DNA from: Akkermansiaceae bacterium UBA7890 | GTDB taxonomy: Bacteria > Verrucomicrobiota > Verrucomicrobiia > Verrucomicrobiales > Akkermansiaceae | DNA length: 7,226 bases | Direction of reading: 5' to 3' | Assembly (NCBI GenBank): GCA_002501065.1 | Contig: DLRK01000021.1 | Span: 30,664-37,889, forward strand | Shown: positions 1 to 6,487 of the stretch, piece by piece | Layout: each line of letters starts with the position of its first letter | Numbering within the stretch: the stretch's first letter is position 1 | Translations under genes and position numbers: made by a program | The notes under the pieces: model-generated | What the model was told of the DNA's origin: nothing | The model's input: the letters and a program-made list of their open reading frames with translations, nothing else | Databases searched by the model: none

Positions 1-155
1 GAGTCGACAACCTGCACCTCGCCTTCTACCGGGACGAGAACATCGGCAAGGACGAGGTCTGGGATGTCTGGCAACTGGAGGGACCGAACATGATCTCCTA
101 CTTCCGTGGCAAACCCCACGTCCACGCCTGGCTGCACGTCCGCAAGCCCGCCTGA
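1..155 (+). CDS. C-terminal fragment of an unrecognised protein (5' end outside window)
   Basis: An open frame enters from the left edge (first full codon at position 3) and ends at TGA 153-155, giving 50 C-terminal residues. The fragment is rich in aromatic and charged residues, with W-D-V-W, L-E-G-P and H-V-H-A-W elements and a short basic end (R-K-P-A). The spacing of W-x3-G-P, then Tyr, then His-x-His-x-Trp loosely resembles the C-terminus of DUF3500-type proteins, but this is memory-based and weak, so no function is assigned. It is coding rather than chance because the wobble positions are almost all C or G, as in the clear genes nearby. It is convergent with the rhodanese lipoprotein gene, with about 30 bp between the stop codons. 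Confidence 0.7.
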   Translation, partial: VDNLHLAFYRDENIGKDEVWDVWQLEGPNMISYFRGKPHVHAWLHVRKPA

Positions 156-164
156 GAAGGTAGT

Positions 165-192
165 GGCCTTACAGCAGGACCGGCCTTACAGC
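165..192. repeat. 11-bp direct repeat (period 17) at the convergent gene junction
   Basis: The 11-mer GGCCTTACAGC occurs at 165-175 and again, without change, at 182-192. The second copy contains the stop codon of the rhodanese gene (TAA on the minus strand, 186-188). The offset is 17 bp, so the extra TAA lies in another reading frame. It looks like a small local duplication between two convergent genes; I see no terminator-like stem here. Confidence 0.6.
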
Positions 193-695
193 CCCGCTGC
201 CTTCCACTCCTTCCAACCGCCCTTGTAGACTGAGGTCGAGTAGCCCAGTCCCGACAACTTGCCCGCCGTGCGGAGGCCATCGGGGCATTGCTCGTTGGTG
301 CAATAGAGCACGATGACCCTGCCCGCCTCCCGAGCGGCATCAAATTGCGACTGGAGGTTGGGAAACTGTGAGTCGAATTTCTTCAATGGCAGGCTGATGG
401 CACCGGGAATATGTCCCAGGCCGAAGAAAAATGCCGGGCGGACATCGATCAGGAAGACCCGCCCTTCTTCCCGCAGCTGGAACAAGCTGCCAATATCCAC
501 CTGGCGGATCTCTCCTTTTCCCTCGGGCTCCTCCCGCTGAACGACCCTGGGCGGAGCAGGTTTCTCATCCCGTTTCAGCGGCAACTCCGCCGGCAGTTCG
601 TCCACCGAAGTGACGCCGATGCACGACTCAAGCAGCGCAGCCACAACCAACACAGGCATATGAAGCCAGGTCCTGGTAACCATGCTCCTCTTCAT
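186..695 (-). CDS. Rhodanese-domain lipoprotein
   Basis: This 169-residue protein has an N-terminal signal segment (basic start, hydrophobic residues 11-22) ending in L-E-S-C with Cys25 as the likely lipidation site; Glu at -2 is unusual for a lipobox. A charged, Pro-rich linker (about 31-62) leads to one rhodanese domain (about 63-169). Recognisable family elements are I-D-V-R-P (83-87), G-H-I-P-G-A-I (94-100), the catalytic-loop Cys132 after V-L-Y, and the terminal K-G-G-W-x2-W (158-164). Known rhodaneses transfer sulfane sulfur through a persulfide on the loop cysteine. Here the loop reads C-T-N-E-Q-C rather than the usual C-x2-G-x-R, so the substrate is open. It would sit on the outer face of a membrane. 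The gene lies 116 bp downstream of the propeller gene on the same strand. The start at 695 is uncertain: an ATG at 683 is also possible, but GAGGAG lies only 1 nt before it, too close to be a normal ribosome-binding site. Confidence 0.88.
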   Translation of the reverse strand: MKRSMVTRTWLHMPVLVVAALLESCIGVTSVDELPAELPLKRDEKPAPPRVVQREEPEGKGEIRQVDIGSLFQLREEGRVFLIDVRPAFFFGLGHIPGAISLPLKKFDSQFPNLQSQFDAAREAGRVIVLYCTNEQCPDGLRTAGKLSGLGYSTSVYKGGWKEWKAAGL

Positions 696-698
696 GAA

Positions 699-775
699 AT
701 CAGTTCAACGCCACCCGGGATCTTGCCGGAGTTCTGCCAGAAAATATGCCGGAACATCATCTCGTTTGAACTGAT
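699..775 (-). promoter_or_regulatory. Long-range inverted repeat in the rhodanese 5' leader
   Basis: ATCAGTTCAA at 699-708 and TTGAACTGAT at 766-775 are perfect 10-bp inverted arms. Allowing one bulged T they extend to 12 pairs (699-710 with 763-775), enclosing about 52 nt. On the minus-strand transcript the downstream arm occupies positions -13 to -4 before the rhodanese ATG at 695, the region a ribosome would contact. It lies wholly in the 116-bp gap between the propeller stop and the rhodanese start. It could be an RNA stem controlling translation or a binding site for a protein; the role is inferred. Confidence 0.45.
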
Positions 776-811
776 GCAGGAATCGGGCGGAAAAACCCAG
801 CCTGCCATTCC

Positions 812-2098
812 CTACTTCTCCCCGAAGCAGTAGAGATTGCGGCGACCCCGGATGAAAAGGTGGTTTCCGATGGCAACCGGCGAGGCATAGATATTATCCT
901 CCAGCTTGTTTTCCGTGAGGCCGGTCAACCCCTTGCCTTCCACGTTCCCGCAATAGACGACGCCATCTACCCGGGCCAGATAGAGTCTGTTGCCGGCCAG
1001 AAGAGGTGACGCATAGAATTTCTGCGCGGCCCTCGGCAGCTGCTCCTCCCAGATCGTCTTACCGTTAACCGCATCGAGGCAGGAAACCAGGCCACGCGGT
1101 TTTCCCGAATCGTTGAGCACGATGAAAGTGCCGGTCCCCTGGTCAGCGACCGGGGAAACCGCATCCGCGCCAATGCCCTCCCGCTTCCACACCCAGGCGT
1201 CCTTCGTGATATCTCCCTTCCCTCCCACGCGGATTCCCCCGGTTGTCAGGCCCCGGGCATAGGAAACCGCCACGATCCCCTTGGTCGAGGCCGGGGAGGC
1301 GATCACCCGCCAGAACTTGGTCTTCTTCGGGTTGAAGCCCCCGCAGGTCCAGAGCAGCTTGCCGTTTGACGGATCGTGTCCCGTCAGATGGTCCGCTCCC
1401 CAGGTCACCAGTGTCTCCTGTCCCTCGATCTCCATCACCAGGGGTGTGGTGTAGGAGTCCCCGGATTCCGGACTCACATCAAAGTTACGATCGGCCTTCC
1501 AGGCCACTTCCCCGGTATTCTTCCTGAGACCGATCATGTAGGATCCTCCCTCCGTCTGCATGACCGCCACCACGAGAAAGCCACCGGCGATGACCGGGGA
1601 GGTTCCCTCGTCCCACCACAGGGTATCCTTTCCATACTTGTCCTGCAGGTTGAGTTCCCACACCTTCTTTCCTCCCATCGTGAGGGCCGCCACCCGTCCC
1701 GATTTGAAATAGGTGAAAACCCCCTGTCCGTCCGTCACGATCGAGGAATTGGCTCCCGTTCCCTTCTGCTTGTTCGCCCCCTTGCCCGGGGTCTCACTCC
1801 CGAAGGTGGTCCGCCAGAGTTCCTTCCCGGACAGACTGTAGGCCACCACTGCGTCATTACCCTCGATTCCGCAGGTCACCAGGATCCTGTCGTTTGTGAT
1901 GATCGGGGTTGAGTTGCCGGGGCCGGGCAGGCTGACCTTCCAGAGAAGATTCTCCTTCTCCGAGAACTTGGTGACGGTCGCAGCCCCGGGAGCGATCCCG
2001 CTTCCATGCGCATCCCCCCGCCAGCTCTTCCATTCCTTGGCCTGCACGGCCAGGCTTCCTGCCATGATTGCTGTGGTGATCAGTGTCCGGGTGTTCAT
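812..2098 (-). CDS. Exported PQQ-like beta-propeller (BamB-like fold) protein
   Basis: This 428-residue protein begins with a clear Sec signal peptide (residues 1-20, basic start, hydrophobic core, V-Q-A before Lys21). The mature protein opens with W-x2-W-R-G (23-28), a start common in exported PVC-group propellers. Repeated blade signatures follow: a Gly-Lys or Asn-Gly-Lys turn then a Trp-containing strand, with Trp at about 53, 95, 147, 200, 250, 304 and 350, suggesting seven or eight blades. S-P-V/S-P-L/T-P-x elements recur at blade starts (for example 167-169, 315-317, 364-366, 406-408). Such folds bind PQQ in quinoprotein dehydrogenases or act as binding scaffolds as in BamB; no partner cytochrome is nearby, so a binding or structural role is as likely as catalysis. 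The frame is open upstream to 2296, but the signal peptide fixes the ATG at 2098. No Shine-Dalgarno is visible. It is divergent from the sulfatases and lies upstream of the rhodanese gene. Confidence 0.87.
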   Translation of the reverse strand: MNTRTLITTAIMAGSLAVQAKEWKSWRGDAHGSGIAPGAATVTKFSEKENLLWKVSLPGPGNSTPIITNDRILVTCGIEGNDAVVAYSLSGKELWRTTFGSETPGKGANKQKGTGANSSIVTDGQGVFTYFKSGRVAALTMGGKKVWELNLQDKYGKDTLWWDEGTSPVIAGGFLVVAVMQTEGGSYMIGLRKNTGEVAWKADRNFDVSPESGDSYTTPLVMEIEGQETLVTWGADHLTGHDPSNGKLLWTCGGFNPKKTKFWRVIASPASTKGIVAVSYARGLTTGGIRVGGKGDITKDAWVWKREGIGADAVSPVADQGTGTFIVLNDSGKPRGLVSCLDAVNGKTIWEEQLPRAAQKFYASPLLAGNRLYLARVDGVVYCGNVEGKGLTGLTENKLEDNIYASPVAIGNHLFIRGRRNLYCFGEK

Positions 2099-2324
2099 GA
2101 AGAATTCGATGCAAGTCAGTGTGGCCCCTCTCATCAACATGTAAAGACCGCGCAGAAGGGATGGGCGAATCGTTCCTTCGGGCGTGGAATTCCGGCCTAG
2201 AAAATCCGGCGGACGGTCCTTTCCTGCCCCTGGCAGGTGAGCAACGAATCGCATTTGGAAATTGGCTTGTCGCGTATTCACCGCAAACTTCCTCATCCAG
2301 TCTCACCAACCGACTGCCCTCCTG
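2099..2324. other. Divergent intergenic region between propeller and sulfatase genes
   Basis: These 226 bp hold no gene that I can support. They must carry the start signals for both the leftward propeller gene and the rightward sulfatase pair. The reading frames that run into this region from both sides use TTG or upstream starts, and their translations lack signal peptides at the N-terminus. Near the sulfatase start a weak -10-like TATTCA (2275-2280) has only poor -35 candidates (CATTTG 2252-2257 at 17 bp, or TTGGAA 2255-2260 at 14 bp). No good sigma-70 pair is visible for the leftward gene. A small hairpin sits at 2223-2237. Confidence 0.5.
2223..2237. repeat. Short perfect hairpin in the divergent region
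   Basis: CCTGCC (2223-2228) pairs with GGCAGG (2232-2237) across a 3-nt loop. It lies roughly midway between the two divergent start codons, where an operator or an RNA stem would fit. There is no T-run on either side, so it is not a classical terminator. A 6-bp GC-rich stem can arise by chance. Confidence 0.3.
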
Positions 2325-3869
2325 ATGCGCTTTCTTCTTCCGATCCTCCTGCTCACCTGCCCGCCCGCCCTGACCGCCGCTCCCAACATCGTTTTCATCC
2401 TCGCCGATGATCTCGGTGTGAAGGACCTCTCCATCGAGGGCAGCACCTACTACGAGACGCCCCACATCGATCGCATCGCAAGGGAAGGCGTGCGCTTTAC
2501 CCACGGCTACGCCACCTGCCAGGTGTGCTCACCGTCCCGCGCCAGCATCATGACCGGGAAATATCCCGCCCGTCACGGCATCACCGACTGGATCGGGGCC
2601 GCCACCGGCTTGAACTGGAAACGCAACGACAGGATCCTGCCCTCCGAATACCTCCGCCATCTTCCTCACGAGGACACCAGCCTGGCCGAAGCGCTCAAAA
2701 AGGGCGGCTATGAGACGTTCTTCGCGGGCAAGTGGCACCTCGGAAGCGAGGGCTCATTCCCGGAGGACCACGGATTTGACCGGAACATCGGCGGACACCA
2801 CCGGGGCAGTCCCCCCGGCGGTTTCTTCTCCCCTTTCCGGAATCCCAAGATGAAGGATGGCCCGAAAGGGCAATCCCTTCCTCTCCGCCTCGCCAACGAC
2901 ACTGCGGCCTTCATCAAGGATCAGGACGGGACCCCCTTCTTTGCCTTTCTCTCCTTCTACTCGGTCCACGGACCCATCCAGACCACCCCGGGGCTCTGGC
3001 AGAAGTACCGGGACAAGGCCGGCAAGTCCCCCCATCAGGGCAACCGCTTCCTCATCGACCGCACCCTGCCCGTGCGCCAGGTCCAGGACTGTCCCATCTA
3101 CGCCGGCATGATGGAAAGCATGGATGACGCGGTGGGCATCGTCCTCCAGACCCTCGACGAACTTAAAATCGCGGACAACACCATCGTGATCTTCACCTCC
3201 GACAACGGCGGAGTCTCCTCGGGTGATGCCTTCGCCACCTGCAACCTGCCCTACCGCGGTGGCAAGGGACGCCAGTGGGAGGGCGGCATCCGCGAACCCT
3301 ACTACATCAAGGCCCCGGGAGTGACACGGCCCGGGACAACCTGTGAGACCCCGGTGACCGGAACGGATTTCTATCCCACTCTGCTCGAACTGGCGGGCCT
3401 TGATCCCCTCCCCGCCCAGCACGTCGACGGGGTGAGCCTCGTTCCCCTCCTCAAGGGCAAAACCATTCCCCCGCGTGACCTCTTCTGGCACTATCCGCAC
3501 TATGGCAACCAGGGCGGCGAACCAAGTGCCATCATCCGCCGCGGGGACTGGAAACTCATTCACTACTACGAGGATGGCAGGGACGAACTCTACAACCTCG
3601 CCCGGGATATCGGGGAGCAGACCAACCTCGCCGCCGGGGAAGGACCACGGGTGAAAACACTCCGCGCCGCCCTCGACGGCTGGCTCGCCGCGACAGGAGC
3701 CCGCATCCCGAAGAAGGATGCCCGCTTCGATGCCGCCCGACGGACCCAGCAGGATGCCGCCGTGAAAACCCAGCGTCTTCCCCGGCTCGAGAAGCAGCAT
3801 GCCAACTTCCTCGCTCCCGGCTTCCAGCCCAATCCCACCTGGTGGGGCAGCAAGGTGACCAGGGACTAA
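2325..3869 (+). CDS. Exported formylglycine-dependent sulfatase (family S1), first of pair
   Basis: This 514-residue alkaline-phosphatase-fold sulfatase hydrolyses sulfate esters outside the cytoplasm. A signal peptide covers about 1-19 (L-T-A-A before P-N-I-V-F). The metal pair is A-D28-D29-L-G; the maturation motif is C68-S-P-S-R72, in which Cys68 would become the catalytic formylglycine. Other family marks are G-K-W-H-L-G (135-140), S-V-H215-G-P, T-S-D293-N294-G-G and the basic residue K314 in R-G-G-K-G. All expected catalytic and calcium-binding residues are present, so it should be active if matured. The W-E-G-G-I-R-E-P segment (318-325) is typical of arylsulfatase A/GALNS-type members. 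A basic tail (about 461-514) follows the usual C-terminal domain and ends in a P-N-P-T-W-W stretch. The start is set by the signal peptide; the 63-nt upstream extension from a TTG is not favoured. No Shine-Dalgarno is seen. The substrate is unknown; an S1 subfamily cannot be assigned by eye. Confidence 0.93.
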   Translation: MRFLLPILLLTCPPALTAAPNIVFILADDLGVKDLSIEGSTYYETPHIDRIAREGVRFTHGYATCQVCSPSRASIMTGKYPARHGITDWIGAATGLNWKRNDRILPSEYLRHLPHEDTSLAEALKKGGYETFFAGKWHLGSEGSFPEDHGFDRNIGGHHRGSPPGGFFSPFRNPKMKDGPKGQSLPLRLANDTAAFIKDQDGTPFFAFLSFYSVHGPIQTTPGLWQKYRDKAGKSPHQGNRFLIDRTLPVRQVQDCPIYAGMMESMDDAVGIVLQTLDELKIADNTIVIFTSDNGGVSSGDAFATCNLPYRGGKGRQWEGGIREPYYIKAPGVTRPGTTCETPVTGTDFYPTLLELAGLDPLPAQHVDGVSLVPLLKGKTIPPRDLFWHYPHYGNQGGEPSAIIRRGDWKLIHYYEDGRDELYNLARDIGEQTNLAAGEGPRVKTLRAALDGWLAATGARIPKKDARFDAARRTQQDAAVKTQRLPRLEKQHANFLAPGFQPNPTWWGSKVTRD

Positions 3870-3936
3870 GCCCAATCACTCCCGGAACCAGAGTTGCGCT
3901 CTTGCTCCCGGGCAACCACATCACCATCCTCCCACC

Positions 3937-5397
3937 ATGCGTTCACTCCTCCCCTGGCTCCTCGCCGCCTCCCTCTTCCCGGCCTTCGCCGCCGCCAAGC
4001 CGCCCAACATCATCTTCATTCTCAGCGACGACCATCGCTACGACCTCATGGGCTTCCACCCCGATGCCCCCGAGTGGCTGGAGACCCCGGCCCTCGACCG
4101 GCTCGCCAAGGAAGGGGCTCACCTTGCCAACGCCTTCGTCAGCACTTCCCTCTGTTCCCCCAGCCGGGCCTCCGTCCTGACCGGCCAGTACATGCACCAC
4201 CACCGCGTGGTCGACAACCAGCGCCCCGTCCCCAAGGGAACCGTCTTCTTCCCGCAGCACCTCCAGAAGGCCGGTTACCGCACCGCCTACGTGGGCAAGT
4301 GGCACATGGGCCACGACAACGACGAACCGCGCCCCGGCTTCCACCACTGGGTCAGCTTCAAGGGACAGGGCACCTACTTCGATCCGGAGCTCAACATCAA
4401 TGGCAGGCGCCAGGCCTTCAAGGGCTACAACGCGGACATCCTGACCGACCAGGCCATCAAGTGGCTCAAGGAACGCCCCACCGACCACCCCTTCCTCCTC
4501 TACCTCGGCTACAAGGCGGTCCACTACCCCTTCACCCCCGCTCCCCGCCATGCCACCCGTTACGAGGGCAAAAAAATCCCCTACCCCGCCACCATGGCCA
4601 ATACCGAGGAGAACTACGCCACCCAGCCCCGCTGGGTCCGCGAACGCCGTTTCGGCATCCACGGGATCGACCACATGCAGACCGGTCCCCTCGACCACGA
4701 CCCGGTCCCCGACTTCGACGAACTCTACTACAACTTCTGCGAGACCATCCACGGCCTCGACGAAAACATCGGACGCCTCCTCACCCACCTCGACCAGAGC
4801 GAACTCACCAAGGACACCCTTGTGGTCTACATGGGAGACAACGGCTTCGCCCTCGGCGAACACGGCTTCTACGACAAGCGCGATGCCTTCGAGGAAAGCA
4901 TCCGCGTTCCTCTCCTCGCCCGGGGGCCGGGCATCAAGCCCGGCACCGTAATCGAGGAGATGGTCCAGAACATTGACATCGCTCCCACCCTCCTCGAGGC
5001 CGCCGGCACCAAGGCCCCCGCCAACGCCCCGGAGTTTGACGGCCGGTCCTTCCTCTCCCTCCTCAAGGGGCTCAAACCTCCCACCCCATGGCGCGACCAC
5101 ATCCTCTACGAATACCACTGGGAGTGGAACTTTCCCGCCCAGCCCACCACTCTTGCCCTTCGCACCGACCGCTGGAAATATGTCTACACCCATGGCCACT
5201 GGGACATCAATGGCCTCTACGACCTCGAGAGCGACCCCCACGAACGCCACAACCTGATCAGGGTCCCTGCCTTCCGGGAAAAAGCCGACTCCCTCCGCAC
5301 CCAGCTCTTCAGGGAACTCGGTGAGTCAGGGGGCCTCCTCATGCCCATCCGCCCCCCGGCCGGCGACCCCTACCACGACCGGAAACTGAAGAGGTAG
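3937..5397 (+). CDS. Exported formylglycine-dependent sulfatase (family S1), second of pair
   Basis: This 486-residue sulfatase starts with a signal peptide (about 1-20, ending F-A-A-A). Catalytic features are S-D31-D32-H-R-Y-D, C73-S-P-S-R77 (Cys73 is the formylglycine site), G-K121-W-H123-M-G, K193-A-V-H196-Y-P, and G-D301-N302-G followed by G-E-H-G-F-Y-D-K-R (307-315) and E-E-S-I-R (319-323). The last combination is typical of the N-acetylglucosamine-6-sulfatase, iduronate-2-sulfatase and choline-sulfatase side of family S1, unlike the W-E-G-G-I-R type of its neighbour, so the two genes are not a recent duplication. The full set of active-site residues is present. The gene follows the first sulfatase after 67 bp on the same strand, compatible with one transcript. 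The ATG is preceded by a C-rich stretch with no Shine-Dalgarno. The released sulfate position and the substrate cannot be determined from sequence alone. Confidence 0.93.
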   Translation: MRSLLPWLLAASLFPAFAAAKPPNIIFILSDDHRYDLMGFHPDAPEWLETPALDRLAKEGAHLANAFVSTSLCSPSRASVLTGQYMHHHRVVDNQRPVPKGTVFFPQHLQKAGYRTAYVGKWHMGHDNDEPRPGFHHWVSFKGQGTYFDPELNINGRRQAFKGYNADILTDQAIKWLKERPTDHPFLLYLGYKAVHYPFTPAPRHATRYEGKKIPYPATMANTEENYATQPRWVRERRFGIHGIDHMQTGPLDHDPVPDFDELYYNFCETIHGLDENIGRLLTHLDQSELTKDTLVVYMGDNGFALGEHGFYDKRDAFEESIRVPLLARGPGIKPGTVIEEMVQNIDIAPTLLEAAGTKAPANAPEFDGRSFLSLLKGLKPPTPWRDHILYEYHWEWNFPAQPTTLALRTDRWKYVYTHGHWDINGLYDLESDPHERHNLIRVPAFREKADSLRTQLFRELGESGGLLMPIRPPAGDPYHDRKLKR

Positions 5398-5413
5398 CTG
5401 ATCGAGGCCTGCC

Positions 5414-5441
5414 TGTTGCAATCCATCCTTCCAATTATAAT
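5414..5441 (+). promoter_or_regulatory. Candidate promoter for the 318-aa lipoprotein gene
   Basis: A perfect TATAAT lies at 5436-5441 in an AT-rich patch that stands out from the GC-rich surroundings. The -35 side is poor: TGTTGC (5414-5419) at 16 bp spacing, or TTGCAA (5416-5421) at only 14 bp. Initiation a few bases downstream would give a leader of about 25-30 nt before the ATG at 5476. It suggests that the lipoprotein gene can be expressed independently of the sulfatases. Confidence 0.45.
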
Positions 5442-5475
5442 GGCCCATTCCGTCGGCCAACCTCATAGAAAGACC

Positions 5476-6432
5476 ATGAAAGCATTTTATATGCCCGCCT
5501 GTGCCCTTCTCCTGCTCGGTTGCAACGAAACCAGGGAGCAGGATTCCACCTCCACCACCCCAACACAGGAGTCCTCAACTCCGGCCGGGGAGCAGGACCC
5601 TAACACCATTTCCTTCACCAAGGTAAAACGGGCCCCCGGGGATGTTTTCCGCGACACCGAAAGGATGACCATGAATATGACATCCACCTTCACCGTCGAC
5701 GGGAGTCCGCCTCAGGAATTGGAAATAAGCAGCGCAAAGAATGAAATAAAAGAGCTCACCATCCTGGAGGCTACCGCCGGGTCGATCTCCAAGGTCCAGC
5801 TCAAGGTTATTGAAAAGGAGGACACTCAGAAGACTGAACTGGTTGGAAGCAAGGCCCCCGCCCAGGAAGAAAAGGAAACCAGTCCCCTCACGGGTAAGAC
5901 CCTCCTCCTTTCCCGACAGGGCGGGGAAATCATCGTCACTGACGAAGCGGGAAATCCCGTCGATGAGGTCACCAGGGAAGCGGCCCTTGAGGAAACTGAC
6001 AATACCTTCAACAAGGATGAACCGGGTTTGCACATGTTTCACAAACTCATTCCAGACCGACCCGTCAAACTGGGTGAGACCTTCAACCTCAAGGGCCAGG
6101 AGGCTATCGAAATCTTGGGCAAAGATGACGGCACAATAAAGGAGGCCTCCTTCTCCTTCACCCTCAAGGAACGCGTTCTCATGGAGAACCGTGAATACGC
6201 CAAGTTCGATGCCACCATGCTCATGAAGGGTGGACCCCAGACAGGGGAACTCGTGGAAACCTCCATGAAAGGTTTCCTGCTCCTCGACACCGCGACCTGC
6301 TGGCAGACCCAGCATAAGTGGAATGGCACCGTGACCATGGAGGCTAGCGGGGAAATCCCGCAGGGCACAATCGTTTCCAAGGGCACCGGCACCATGACGA
6401 TGGAGATGGAGGCCACCTACTCAAAAAAGTAG
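5476..6432 (+). CDS. Lipoprotein of unknown function (DUF6263-like style)
   Basis: This 318-residue protein has a textbook lipoprotein signal: a short basic start, a hydrophobic core and L-L-G-C with Cys16 as the lipidated residue. Asn at +2 does not suggest inner-membrane retention under the E. coli rule. A Ser/Thr/Glu-rich linker (about 18-44) leads to an all-beta-looking body with alternating residues, such as M-T-M-N-M-T (64-69) and G-T-M-T-M-E-M-E (305-312), and a P-V-K-L-G-E-T-F element (196-203). The overall style recalls DUF6263-type lipoproteins, but this is tentative and no reaction is known. Only one cysteine (Cys275) lies beyond the lipobox. Codon use is somewhat richer in AAA, GAA and AAT than in the sulfatases. 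The frame is open upstream to a TTG at 5416, but that overlaps the likely promoter, and the lipobox fixes the ATG at 5476. Confidence 0.85.
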   Translation: MKAFYMPACALLLLGCNETREQDSTSTTPTQESSTPAGEQDPNTISFTKVKRAPGDVFRDTERMTMNMTSTFTVDGSPPQELEISSAKNEIKELTILEATAGSISKVQLKVIEKEDTQKTELVGSKAPAQEEKETSPLTGKTLLLSRQGGEIIVTDEAGNPVDEVTREAALEETDNTFNKDEPGLHMFHKLIPDRPVKLGETFNLKGQEAIEILGKDDGTIKEASFSFTLKERVLMENREYAKFDATMLMKGGPQTGELVETSMKGFLLLDTATCWQTQHKWNGTVTMEASGEIPQGTIVSKGTGTMTMEMEATYSKK

Positions 6433-6487
6433 TCTCTCCGGACGCCTCCCCGATCACCTCGGCCCCGGAAAACCCGACCTTCTTCCC

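Noticed and set aside
411..833. A 140-codon plus-strand frame opposite the rhodanese gene
   Set aside because: It is antisense to the well-supported rhodanese domain and lacks any recognisable feature.
186..2098. Rhodanese plus propeller plus sulfatases as one new sulfur-processing system
   Set aside because: The only link is proximity; sulfatases release sulfate, which rhodaneses do not use, and no shared regulatory motif was found.
2099..2296. An N-terminal extension of the propeller protein
   Set aside because: The added 66 residues would bury the signal peptide inside the protein; the ATG at 2098 places it at the N-terminus.
1857..2504. A 215-codon minus-strand frame spanning the divergent region
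   Set aside because: It overlaps the propeller N-terminus and the sulfatase start in other frames and shows no domain; both overlapped genes have clear signal peptides.
2754..3875. A 373-codon open frame antisense to the first sulfatase
   Set aside because: Same reason: composition driven by codon shadow, no signal or domain, and complete overlap with an unmistakable gene.
3870..3936. A terminator or promoter between the two sulfatases
   Set aside because: Only a 5-bp GTTGC/GCAAC pairing is visible, with no T-run or -10 box, so it is not reported as a feature.
3894..4976. A 360-codon plus-strand frame rich in Pro and Arg, overlapping the second sulfatase
   Set aside because: The low-complexity Pro/Arg/His translation is the out-of-frame reading of a C-rich gene.
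3943..5250. A 435-codon open frame antisense to the second sulfatase
   Set aside because: It is the shadow of a GC-rich gene: its Gly/Val/Glu-rich protein has no recognisable motif, while the other strand encodes a full sulfatase.
6433..6487. A terminator after the lipoprotein gene
   Set aside because: The only stem is a 5-bp TCCGG/CCGGA with a long loop and no T-run.
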